A DNA stretch of 6,026 nt. Source: Myxococcales bacterium. GTDB lineage: Bacteria > Myxococcota_C > UBA6777. This document shows, one piece after another, positions 1 to 5,109 of the stretch. The notes beneath the pieces are model-generated. The model ran no database searches, had not been told where the DNA came from, and saw only the letters and a list, made by a program, of their open reading frames with translations. How positions within the stretch are numbered: the stretch's first letter is position 1; each line of letters opens with the position of its first letter. The translations under genes were made by a program, and so were the position numbers. The stretch lies in the NCBI GenBank assembly GCA_027005175.1, contig JALTMC010000563.1, positions 1 through 6,026 of the forward strand, given 5' to 3'.

Positions 1-286
1 AAGCTTCTTGGTTGCCATACAAACTGTAAATCGGGATACCTGTTTGTGGATCAATGGGCTGATCATCAACACCGACCATGTATTGAGCTTCACTTCGAAT
101 TCCATGCTCTGGACCAAACAAAGCGGCGAGGTGACAGCCTTCCACAGCCATCAATAAATCGACAGCATGCTCAAACTGTCGATTCACTGTGGTTGGATTA
201 CAACACAACCCAATGTTGCGACCTTGCAAACGAGGGAGGTATTCAGGGGTAAAGAGTCGATCCAATCCTGTTTGTACCTGTGACAT
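1..286 (-). CDS. DUF1343 family protein (NamZ/YbbC-like exo-N-acetylmuramidase), 5' part only
   Basis: The first 95 codons of a gene that continues beyond the left edge. The N-terminus reads MSQVQTGLDRLF, then GRNIGLCCNPTTVN (residues 22-35), ALFGPEHGIR (55-64), and DPQTGIPIYSLYG (79-91). This order (GLD, then G-x-x-I/V-GL-x-x-NPT, then ALFGPEHG, then D-x-x-TG-P-YSLYG) is the recognisable N-terminal signature of DUF1343, the family of Bacillus NamZ (GH171), which removes terminal MurNAc from peptidoglycan fragments. The start is supported by AAGGA at 297-293, six bases before the ATG. There is no signal peptide in the visible N-terminus, so an exported role is not evident, though some family members are secreted. 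The usual family length is about 400 residues, so roughly three quarters is missing. It lies downstream of the IMPase-family gene on the same strand across a 218-bp gap. Family assignment is firm; the muramidase activity is inferred from the family. Confidence 0.85.
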   Translation of the reverse strand, partial: MSQVQTGLDRLFTPEYLPRLQGRNIGLCCNPTTVNRQFEHAVDLLMAVEGCHLAALFGPEHGIRSEAQYMVGVDDQPIDPQTGIPIYSLYGNQEA

Positions 287-292
287 TGCTAT

Positions 293-297
293 TCCTT
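293..297 (-). promoter_or_regulatory. Ribosome-binding site of the DUF1343 gene
   Basis: Read on the minus strand this is AAGGA followed by ATAGCA and then ATG at 286-284. The six-base spacing is ideal and fixes the start codon. Confidence 0.7.
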
Positions 298-440
298 GCG
301 TTCTGAGTTCGAGTCTAACTTCTGTGTGAGTTGCTTTGGGCTACATCGGCTGCCTTGTCGCACGGCTTGAGGGCACTGGACTTGCGTTTGAGTTTTGTGC
401 TGGGAAGCCATGTTTTTGCGATACAAGTATGTGTGATGGG

Positions 441-468
441 TTGCTTTCCATGGATTGCTTTCCATGGG
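441..468. repeat. 14-bp tandem duplication
   Basis: TTGCTTTCCATGGA (441-454) is followed directly by TTGCTTTCCATGGG (455-468), identical in 13 of 14 bases. Each unit contains the palindrome CCATGG. It sits in the gap between the two minus-strand genes, just past the 3' end of the IMPase-family gene. No T-tract follows on either strand, so it is not an intrinsic terminator. The rest of the 287-504 gap shows no convincing promoter, RNA gene or terminator. Confidence 0.75.
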
Positions 469-504
469 GCAACGGGATGTGGTCTGTTTTGATTTCACCC
501 TTGT

Positions 505-1314
505 TCAGTAAGGGGGATAAGAGAGTTGATGTTGTTGTGTGTAGGGTTGCAAGAGTTCCTTCATTGTTGTGTGGAGTGAGCTATTGGATGCGATGATGTG
601 CCCATCTTCAAGGCGTGGGGTTTGGTCGCTGTAGTTTGTGACTGTGCCACCAGCCTCTTGTACGATCAAAATACCTGCTGCCATATCCCAGGGGTGGAGT
701 TTCTCCTCCCAGTATCCATCAAGCCGCCCGCTCGCTACAAAGCAGAGATCGAGCGCAGCAGCGCCCATGCGTCGAATCCCTCTGACTTTTTTGGTAAAAA
801 GGGCAAAATTGTGGAGATTGTCGCGCTCAGATAGATGTTTGTCATACGGGAATCCTGTCGCAATCACCGCGTCTTGGAGAGTTTTGGTCTGAGACACTTG
901 AATGGCCTGGTTGTTGAGGGTGGCTCCCTCGCCGATACAGGCTTTGTACATCTCATCAAGGCGAGGCGCATAAACAGCCGCAGCGTGGGGCTTCCCATCT
1001 TTCAGAAGCCCTACCGAAACACAGAAAAATGGCAGCTGTTGTGTGTAGTTGACGGTTCCATCAAGGGGGTCAATGACCCAGGTGTACCCTGTCTGTTGGA
1101 GAAGAGATAGGTCTCCCGTTCCTTCTTCTCCAAGAATCGCGTGATCAGGGTATTGATCACGTATCGTCTCAACAAGCCAATGTTCGCTGGCACGATCGGC
1201 ATCTGTAACGATATCTCTGTCTGTGGATTTAAAGCCGATGGTTCGTTGTTGTGACATACGTTCGAGCAGAAGTTCGCCACTGCGGCGTGCAAGCAATTCT
1301 ACAAAATCAAGCAT
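505..1314 (-). CDS. Inositol monophosphatase family protein (SuhB/CysQ-like Mg2+-dependent phosphatase)
   Basis: A complete 269-residue protein, the typical length of the inositol-monophosphatase family, which hydrolyses small phosphate monoesters (inositol-1-phosphate, PAP or sugar phosphates depending on the member) with Mg2+ in the cytoplasm. All hallmarks are visible: DIVTDAD (34-40), the metal-ligand motif GEEG (62-65, ligand E63), WVIDPLDGTVNY (79-90, ligands D82 and D85 with the DGT phosphate loop), RRMGAAALDL (181-190), and the C-terminal motif HPWDMAAG (207-214, metal ligand D210). No key residue is missing. The start ATG is preceded by purine-rich AAGGAAAGAG at 1330-1321, with a candidate promoter at 1382-1353. 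The gene is divergent from the lipoprotein gene and upstream of the DUF1343 gene. Substrate cannot be told from sequence alone: IMPase/SuhB-like is the best guess because of the HPWD and GAAALD motifs, but CysQ or histidinol-phosphatase roles are not excluded, so no symbol is given. Confidence 0.93.
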   Translation of the reverse strand: MLDFVELLARRSGELLLERMSQQRTIGFKSTDRDIVTDADRASEHWLVETIRDQYPDHAILGEEGTGDLSLLQQTGYTWVIDPLDGTVNYTQQLPFFCVSVGLLKDGKPHAAAVYAPRLDEMYKACIGEGATLNNQAIQVSQTKTLQDAVIATGFPYDKHLSERDNLHNFALFTKKVRGIRRMGAAALDLCFVASGRLDGYWEEKLHPWDMAAGILIVQEAGGTVTNYSDQTPRLEDGHIIASNSSLHTTMKELLQPYTQQHQLSYPPY

Positions 1315-1352
1315 TCAACTCTCTTTCCTTCGTTTTATTAGGAACAAAAACG

Positions 1353-1382
1353 ATTCTATCGCGCTTGGATAAGGGTTGTCGA
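1353..1382 (-). promoter_or_regulatory. Candidate sigma70-type promoter for the IMPase-family gene
   Basis: On the minus strand, TCGACA (1382-1377, 5/6 match to TTGACA), an 18-bp spacer, then TAGAAT (1358-1353, 5/6 match to TATAAT). Transcription would begin near 1346, giving a leader of about 32 nt that includes the AAGGAAAGAG ribosome-binding region. The motif match is visible; activity is inferred. Confidence 0.45.
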
Positions 1383-1425
1383 ATATCTTGCAGGTTTCAT
1401 GGGATGGAGATGGAAAGGACGCTAC

Positions 1426-1454
1426 TTGACAGTGTTGTCTTAATTGCACAGAAT
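1426..1454 (+). promoter_or_regulatory. Candidate sigma70-type promoter for the lipoprotein gene
   Basis: A perfect -35 TTGACA (1426-1431), a 17-bp spacer, and a weak -10 CAGAAT (1449-1454, 4/6). Transcription would begin near 1461, leaving a leader of about 78 nt. The -35 lies in a small dyad, GACA-GTGT-TGTC (1428-1439), that could be an operator, but it is short. The good -35 and poor -10 would suit an activated promoter; this is inference. Confidence 0.4.
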
Positions 1455-1477
1455 GCTTACGCTTCAGTGGAAGGTTT

Positions 1478-1504
1478 ACCAGTCTAAGAGGTGGACTGGT
1501 TTTT
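1478..1504 (+). terminator. Terminator-like hairpin in the lipoprotein leader (possible attenuator)
   Basis: ACCAGTC (1478-1484) pairs perfectly with GACTGGT (1494-1500); T1485-G1493 and A1486-T1492 can extend the stem to nine pairs around the loop AGAGG (1487-1491). The stem is followed at once by a T-run (1500-1504), so it has intrinsic-terminator architecture on the plus strand. It lies downstream of the candidate promoter at 1426-1454 and 34 bp before the lipoprotein ATG, with no gene ending upstream on this strand. That position suggests transcription attenuation of the lipoprotein gene. The stem is only moderately GC-rich, so a purely structural leader hairpin is also possible. Confidence 0.45.
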
Positions 1505-1538
1505 ATGATAAATCGTTTGTTTACAATGGAGTTGGATT

Positions 1539-3011
1539 ATGCAACGTATCAGGTATGTTATCGTCTTTTTCGCCGTTTTTGGATTTGGTATTTCATCTTA
1601 TGTCGGGTGTGGCACTCCTCCTCCAGCCGGTGAAGGTGGTACAAACTCCACCACCGACGGTGGTGGTAGCACAGACAGTACAGGCATCAACAGCAACAAG
1701 AACGCGAACAGCAACAAGAACGCGAACAGCAACAAGAACGCGAACAGCAACAAGAACGCGAACACGAACAGCAACAAAAATACGAACGACAACAAGCCTG
1801 GTCCTCCCATCACAGTGACTTGGGTTCCAGCAGATGGTTCAGAGATCGGCGTTCAAGATTGTGTGACTTTGAAGTTTTCGAGTGAGCCAAGTCAGAGTAA
1901 GGCCAAGCGTTCTGCTGAAGTGATCCAAGATGGCTCCTCTTCTCCCGTCGCTGCGGATTTCACGATCACAGGAACGGAAGGAAAGATCTGTCCCTTCTCT
2001 TTGTTGTTCTACGGTACAAAGTACAAGTTCAGCTACAAAGTGACGGACCCCAATGTCAAGACCAAAACGTACACGGGTTCGGCAACCTTTACCACGAAGA
2101 AAGCTCCAACGAGCACCAAGCCACTGGAAGTTGGAGCGGGTGTCAATTTGAAGCTGAAAGGTTTGAAGTCACCTGCTGCATTGCAGAGCTTGTTGGGTAG
2201 TGTAAACCCCGACCAGATTCCACCCATCCTCTTGACTCTTCACAGCCGTGACAAAGGTGCGAAAGGCAAGCTCCTTTATGTTGGTGGTTTGGGAGTCGCT
2301 CCTCCAGGTGGCAAGGCTCACCAGGGCAAGGATGTGATGAATACCAAGACTCCTGTGTCTTTGGCTCTGGATGGTACCTTTAATGCGAACTCCTTCTATG
2401 TGGGACCAACGAACTTTATCCTGTCTATCTCTGGCTTCAATCTGCAGCTTGAAGACCTTCGTATTACCGGTATTTTCACTGCTGATGGGAAGAGTATTAA
2501 GACAGCTGTCTTGGAAGGTGTTATCGATCCTGAGCTGATCAAAGCACAGTTTGGTATTGATGCTTGCGCCACTTTGTTGCGTGATGACTGCTTCAAAAAC
2601 AAAGATGGTAAGAATCGAGTTCGCATTGTGGGAGATCTCGTTGGGATTGAGAACCCCTTGGGATTTTCTGCCTTTATGACTTCTCCTTTGTATCTGCAGA
2701 GTGGAGTGCTGACATCCTCCAAGTTGGACGTCTACTTCAACCAAGAAGTGAAAGATGCTGATGTTAAGTTGACCTTCTCCACTTGTTCTGGCTCTTCCAG
2801 TGCAGCTGATAAACCCTGCGATACCACAAAAGGTGCTACCATTACACCAACAAAAGTGGATGGAACCTTTGCTCTCGATAAGAGCAAAAAGTTTGGTCAA
2901 TTTACTGCCAAAGCAGGCTTCACGGCCTCCACCTGGTACAAGGTTAATCTCTCTGCTAAGAATGCTAAGGGAAAAGAGTTCAAAACTTTCTTGCTGTTCA
3001 AAACCCAATAA
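1539..3011 (+). CDS. Secreted lipoprotein with Asn-rich repeat tether and Ig-like domains, function unknown
   Basis: A 490-residue protein with no recognised enzymatic motif. Residues 1-23 form a signal peptide (MQRIR, then the hydrophobic stretch YVIVFFAVFGFGISS), followed by YVGC with Cys24 as the probable lipidation site; Tyr at -3 is unusual for a lipobox. Residues 25-50 are a Gly/Ser/Thr-rich linker. Residues 51-86 are an Asn-rich tether with four perfect NSNKNA repeats and degenerate copies. Residues 91-187 look like a Big_5/SbsA-type Ig-like fold (PADGSEIG, LKFSSEP, YKFSYKV, ATFTTKK) with Cys108 and Cys151. Residues 195-380 are a beta-rich region I do not recognise, with Cys343 and Cys351. 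Residues 387-490 resemble a second Ig-like fold (DVYFNQEV, WYKVNLSAKNAKG, ending FKTQ). GGAG at 1528-1531, seven bases before the ATG, supports the start. A strong terminator follows, so it is probably monocistronic. A surface-exposed structural or binding role is inferred from architecture only. Confidence 0.85.
   Translation: MQRIRYVIVFFAVFGFGISSYVGCGTPPPAGEGGTNSTTDGGGSTDSTGINSNKNANSNKNANSNKNANSNKNANTNSNKNTNDNKPGPPITVTWVPADGSEIGVQDCVTLKFSSEPSQSKAKRSAEVIQDGSSSPVAADFTITGTEGKICPFSLLFYGTKYKFSYKVTDPNVKTKTYTGSATFTTKKAPTSTKPLEVGAGVNLKLKGLKSPAALQSLLGSVNPDQIPPILLTLHSRDKGAKGKLLYVGGLGVAPPGGKAHQGKDVMNTKTPVSLALDGTFNANSFYVGPTNFILSISGFNLQLEDLRITGIFTADGKSIKTAVLEGVIDPELIKAQFGIDACATLLRDDCFKNKDGKNRVRIVGDLVGIENPLGFSAFMTSPLYLQSGVLTSSKLDVYFNQEVKDADVKLTFSTCSGSSSAADKPCDTTKGATITPTKVDGTFALDKSKKFGQFTAKAGFTASTWYKVNLSAKNAKGKEFKTFLLFKTQ
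1689..1796 (+). repeat. 18-bp in-frame minisatellite encoding the NSNKNA tether
   Basis: The unit AACAGCAACAAGAACGCG occurs in four perfect consecutive copies (1689-1706, 1707-1724, 1725-1742, 1743-1760). Then come a 6-bp partial unit (1761-1766), a diverged copy (1767-1784) and a partial copy AACGACAACAAG (1785-1796). Each full unit encodes Asn-Ser-Asn-Lys-Asn-Ala. The absence of any base difference between four copies implies recent expansion or homogenisation. Gain or loss of units would keep the reading frame and alter only tether length. Confidence 0.95.
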
Positions 3012-3064
3012 GGATAGAGCATACAAACAGTCTTGAGTAAGGCAAGCCGTATGGATGGATCCAA

Positions 3065-3087
3065 CTGATCTTCGAACAACAGATCAG
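3065..3087 (+). other. Hairpin preceding the lipoprotein terminator
   Basis: CTGATCT (3065-3071) and AGATCAG (3081-3087) form a perfect seven-base-pair stem with a nine-base loop. It lies between the lipoprotein stop codon and the intrinsic terminator and has no T-tract of its own. It could stabilise the 3' end of the mRNA. Confidence 0.5.
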
Positions 3088-3093
3088 CGGAGA

Positions 3094-3124
3094 GGCGATT
3101 TACCAACAGTAGATCGCCTTTTTT
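3094..3124 (+). terminator. Intrinsic terminator of the lipoprotein gene
   Basis: GGCGAT (3094-3099) pairs with ATCGCC (3113-3118), extendable inward by T3100-G3112 and T3101-A3111, and is followed directly by six T residues (3119-3124). It lies 83 bp after the lipoprotein stop. It separates this transcription unit from the cyclase region. Confidence 0.85.
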
Positions 3125-3153
3125 GTATCTGTGAACCTTTCTTGTATCTGTGA
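3119..3153. repeat. 16-bp direct repeat with 19-bp period carrying TGTGA half-sites
   Basis: TTTTTTGTATCTGTGA (3119-3134) recurs as TTTCTTGTATCTGTGA (3138-3153), 15 of 16 bases identical. The first copy begins in the terminator T-tract. Each copy ends in TGTGA; only the second is followed at the right distance by a TCAC half, forming the CRP-like box at 3149-3164. It looks like a small tandem duplication. Confidence 0.75.
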
Positions 3154-3164
3154 CGAGGCTCACT
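3149..3164. promoter_or_regulatory. CRP-like operator, upstream copy
   Basis: TGTGACGAGGCTCACT matches the TGTGA-N6-TCACA consensus of CRP-cAMP at 9 of 10 conserved positions. Its centre is 23 bp upstream of that of the perfect box at 3172-3187, in the same intergenic region before the cyclase gene. Relative to the candidate promoter with -10 at 3203-3208 the centre falls near -58, close to but not exactly at the classical class I spacing of -61.5. Confidence 0.5.
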
Positions 3165-3171
3165 CTTTAAC

Positions 3172-3187
3172 TGTGATGTCTGTCACA
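3172..3187. promoter_or_regulatory. Perfect CRP-type palindrome upstream of the cyclase gene
   Basis: TGTGATGTCTGTCACA is an exact TGTGA-N6-TCACA palindrome. The flanking bases (AAC before, CTT after) also agree with the extended AA...TT consensus of the enterobacterial CRP operator. By chance an exact 10-base match of this kind is expected about 0.006 times in a window this size at equal base frequencies. It lies 165 bp upstream of the preferred start of a predicted adenylate cyclase. It overlaps a candidate -35 at 3180-3185, so binding there could repress; its centre does not fit class II activation of that promoter. Whether this organism has a CRP homologue with this specificity is unknown. 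Confidence 0.6.
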
Positions 3188-3208
3188 CTTTGTGTTGAGA
3201 AGTGTAAT
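3180..3208 (+). promoter_or_regulatory. Candidate promoter overlapping the CRP-type box
   Basis: CTGTCA (3180-3185, 4/6 match to TTGACA), a 17-bp spacer, and TGTAAT (3203-3208, 5/6 match to TATAAT). Transcription would start near 3215, 25 bp before the small ORF at 3240 and upstream of the cyclase. A leader starting here would keep the small ORF's strong ribosome-binding site. The match is modest. Confidence 0.35.
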
Positions 3209-3239
3209 GAAATCAACGGGTTTTCGGTTAGGAGAAGAC

Positions 3240-3341
3240 ATGAGAGTGGGGGAAGTTTCTATGCAGTTGTGTTCTGTCGTAAAAGCACGTATAATCATGT
3301 TCACTTCGCCGTATGCCCGGCACATTGAAGCGTCAAAATGA
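3240..3341 (+). CDS. Small ORF of 33 codons, possible leader peptide of the cyclase gene
   Basis: It opens MRVGEVSMQL and ends RHIEASK before TGA, with no recognised family, no signal peptide and no transmembrane segment. What makes it credible is AGGAG at 3230-3234, five bases before the ATG, a better ribosome-binding site than that of the cyclase itself. Its stop codon (3339-3341) overlaps the GAGG ribosome-binding site (3340-3343) of the preferred cyclase start at 3352. That arrangement is typical of translational coupling or a leader peptide. It is in a different frame from the cyclase, so it is not an N-terminal extension. The candidate TATAAT promoter at 3290 lies inside it and would bypass it. 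It may be a chance ORF; only conservation or expression data could settle this. Confidence 0.4.
   Translation: MRVGEVSMQLCSVVKARIIMFTSPYARHIEASK
3267..3295 (+). promoter_or_regulatory. Candidate promoter with consensus -10 for the cyclase
   Basis: TTGTGT (3267-3272, 3/6 match to TTGACA), a 17-bp spacer, and an exact TATAAT (3290-3295). Transcription would start near 3302. A transcript from here would have only about ten bases before the ATG at 3313 but a 50-nt leader with a ribosome-binding site for the ATG at 3352, which favours the later start. It would put the CRP-like boxes about 120-145 bp upstream of the start point. Confidence 0.4.
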
Positions 3342-3343
3342 GG
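3340..3343 (+). promoter_or_regulatory. Ribosome-binding site deciding the cyclase start
   Basis: GAGG at 3340-3343 stands eight bases before ATG 3352. The upstream in-frame ATG at 3313 has no purine-rich site before it (the preceding bases are TCACTTCGCCGT). The later start is therefore preferred. Confidence 0.6.
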
Positions 3344-3351
3344 CCTGTTCG

Positions 3352-5037
3352 ATGTACCAGACGACAGAGACACCACCCCCAGCTTATCTGACGATGGAGC
3401 TGGAAGATGGAAATACCCAACGTTTTGAGTTGGGACCCTTTAATTCTTTAGGACGTCATCCGCGCAATTCGATTCAAATCATGGATCGTTTGATCTCGAA
3501 AGAACATGCGCGTGTTATTTTCCAAAATGGTACCTATTATGTCCAAGATCTGGGCAGCCGGAACGGTACATTTGTGAACGAAGAGCCTGTGTCGGAGTGT
3601 GCCTTAAAGCCAGGAGATGAACTGCGATTGGGGACTGTGCCCCTGAATTTCTTTTTGGGTCCGGCGGTTCAGCCTCATATGCAGACCGTGACAAGCTCTC
3701 CTGTTTCGATCATGATGGATGAGGCCATGCATTCTGCGCGGATCGCGCAGATCACGCATGATGTGGAAGTGAAAGACTTCCTGCCCGAAACGAAGATCAA
3801 AGACGAGAAGTCACTTCGCAAGGACTATGAGAAGTTGCGGATCGCACAGATCTTGACTCGAAAAATCGGCCAGGAACTCAACTTAGACAAGCTGTTGCAT
3901 CTTGTCTTGGAAGAGACATTTAACCTTGTGAGAGCAGATCGTGGTGTGATCTTCTTCCTTGACGACGAAGGCAATCCCGAACTGCGTTGTGTGCGGTTTC
4001 GAGATTCTCGTGATGAATCCAAAGAAGAGATCAGTATCTCTCGGGCCATTCTCAACTCTGTGATCGAAGATCGTTCGGCTGTGCTCACGTCGGACGCCAA
4101 GATCGATGAGCGTTTTGAAGGTTCACAGAGTGTGATCATGCAGGGCATTCGCTCTGCGATGGTTGTGCCTTTTATCTCCCTCACAGATGGCTCTATTATT
4201 GGTGTGATGCACCTCGATACACAGAGTGCGATTGGGATGTTTACGGAGAAGGATCTACAGATCCTGAGTGTTGTTGCAGCCCAGTCAACCATTGCGATTG
4301 AAAACGCCCGATTGACGCAGACTATCGAGAAAGAGACGGTGATTCGAGGTCACTTGCAGCGTTTCCTGTCTCCTGCGGTGATGGATCGTCTGACCAAGGA
4401 TGATTTGGAAATTCGGATGGGGGGCGAGATCGCTGAAGTTACCGTGATGTTCACGGATATTCGCGGGTTCACTTCTCTGAGCGAGCAATACGAGCCCAAC
4501 CAGTTAATTAAAGAACTCAACACTTATTTTGAGAAGATGGTTGATGTTATCTTTAATTACGAGGGGACCCTTGATAAGTATATTGGGGATGCGATTATGG
4601 CAGTGTGGGGTACTCCCCAAACTCATCCTCATGATCCGCTTCGTGCTGTTCAAGCTGCGGTGGAAATGCAAACTGCTCTGTATGCCCTTAATCAACGGAG
4701 AGAGGCGGAAGGCAAACCACCGTTTTTAACGGGAATTGGTGTGAATACCGGGATCGTTACGGCTGGAAATATGGGCTCTCCCAAGCGCCTGGAGTTCACG
4801 GTTATCGGCGACAATGTGAATGTGGCGTCCCGGCTTTGTGGCCTCGCCGCAGGTGGTGAAGTGATCATCTCTCAAGACACTTATGATCATGTGAAGGACT
4901 TTTTTATTTGTCACGAGCTTCCTCCTGCCAAAGTGAAGGGGAAAGCTGAGATGGTAAAAACCTACCGGGTTGACGGTTATGCAGACGATCTTCAAGATGA
5001 GGATGGATTCACTCTCGGTAATAACCAAGAACCTTAA
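3352..5037 (+). CDS. FHA-GAF-class III adenylate/guanylate cyclase
   Basis: A 561-residue soluble signalling enzyme predicted to make cAMP from ATP. An FHA domain (about 11-105) carries GRHPRNSI (34-41), SKEH (49-52) and SRNGTFVN (69-76), the phosphothreonine-binding signature. A GAF domain follows (about 161-320), then a helix with LQRFLSPAVMDRL (335-347), typical of the linker before such cyclases. The catalytic domain (about 358-540) has FTDIRGF with metal ligand D369, LDKYIGDAIMAVWG with K409 and metal ligand D413, and FTVIGDNVNVASRL with T483, N490 and R494. Lys plus Thr at the purine-recognition positions is the adenylate-cyclase, class IIIb pattern; all catalytic residues are present. 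There are no membrane segments. An in-frame ATG at 3313 would add 13 residues but lacks a ribosome-binding site. Family known facts: FHA reads Ser/Thr-kinase phosphorylation and GAF binds small ligands; the actual inputs here are unknown. Confidence 0.93.
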   Translation: MYQTTETPPPAYLTMELEDGNTQRFELGPFNSLGRHPRNSIQIMDRLISKEHARVIFQNGTYYVQDLGSRNGTFVNEEPVSECALKPGDELRLGTVPLNFFLGPAVQPHMQTVTSSPVSIMMDEAMHSARIAQITHDVEVKDFLPETKIKDEKSLRKDYEKLRIAQILTRKIGQELNLDKLLHLVLEETFNLVRADRGVIFFLDDEGNPELRCVRFRDSRDESKEEISISRAILNSVIEDRSAVLTSDAKIDERFEGSQSVIMQGIRSAMVVPFISLTDGSIIGVMHLDTQSAIGMFTEKDLQILSVVAAQSTIAIENARLTQTIEKETVIRGHLQRFLSPAVMDRLTKDDLEIRMGGEIAEVTVMFTDIRGFTSLSEQYEPNQLIKELNTYFEKMVDVIFNYEGTLDKYIGDAIMAVWGTPQTHPHDPLRAVQAAVEMQTALYALNQRREAEGKPPFLTGIGVNTGIVTAGNMGSPKRLEFTVIGDNVNVASRLCGLAAGGEVIISQDTYDHVKDFFICHELPPAKVKGKAEMVKTYRVDGYADDLQDEDGFTLGNNQEP

Positions 5038-5071
5038 TTTGTACTCCACCCACAGCCACACGGTTGTGCTT

Positions 5072-5098
5072 CTCCTCCACGCTTCAGCCTTGGAGGAG
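5072..5098 (+). other. Hairpin between the cyclase and beta-helix genes
   Basis: CTCCTCCA (5072-5079) and TGGAGGAG (5091-5098) form a perfect eight-base-pair, GC-rich stem with an 11-base loop. CTCCAC (5044-5049) could alternatively or additionally pair with GTGGAG (5098-5103). No T-tract follows, so it is not an intrinsic terminator. It ends six bases before the AAAGGA ribosome-binding site of the next gene, so it may influence translation or mRNA processing at this junction. Confidence 0.5.
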
Positions 5099-5103
5099 TG
5101 GAG

Positions 5104-5109
5104 AAAGGA
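5104..5109 (+). promoter_or_regulatory. Ribosome-binding site of the beta-helix gene
   Basis: AAAGGA followed by CCGGCG and ATG at 5116, a six-base spacing. The frame is open back to the cyclase stop, and this site selects ATG 5116 over GTG 5098, whose only purine run abuts it without spacing. Confidence 0.7.

Noticed and set aside
1-6. HindIII site AAGCTT at the very first bases
   Set aside because: It could mark the end of a cloned fragment, but a restriction site at a window edge has no biological meaning; the DUF1343 reading frame runs straight through it.
289-498. 69-codon minus-strand ORF ending two bases before the DUF1343 ATG
   Set aside because: It starts at GTG without a usable ribosome-binding site, contains the 14-bp tandem repeat, and has a composition (Lys, Gln, Ser, Thr, His rich) with no recognisable family. 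It most likely reads through non-coding spacer.
1399-1443. 14-codon ORF beginning MGWRWKG upstream of the lipoprotein
   Set aside because: No ribosome-binding site precedes it and it overlaps the candidate -35 region, so it would lie upstream of the predicted transcript.
1504-1527. TATGAT (1504-1509) and TACAAT (1522-1527) as -10 elements for the lipoprotein
   Set aside because: Neither has an acceptable -35 at 16-18 bp, and the second would start the transcript inside or just past the ribosome-binding site.
1598-1813. Minus-strand ORF encoding a very hydrophobic Phe/Leu repeat
   Set aside because: The apparent membrane segment is just the reverse complement of the Asn-rich minisatellite; it is antisense to the lipoprotein gene with no independent support.
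1444-1818. Plus-strand ORF with a Thr-Arg repeat tail
   Set aside because: It is the wrong frame of the 18-bp repeat in the lipoprotein gene. The lipoprotein frame has a ribosome-binding site, a signal peptide and a full-length ORF.
2169-3026. 285-codon minus-strand ORF antisense to the lipoprotein gene
   Set aside because: It starts at TTG, overlaps the supported gene entirely, and its translation shows no domain-like pattern.
3313-3351. Longer cyclase start at ATG 3313
   Set aside because: It lacks a ribosome-binding site, would add 13 residues outside the FHA fold, and overlaps the small ORF; ATG 3352 with GAGG eight bases upstream is better. It is not excluded.
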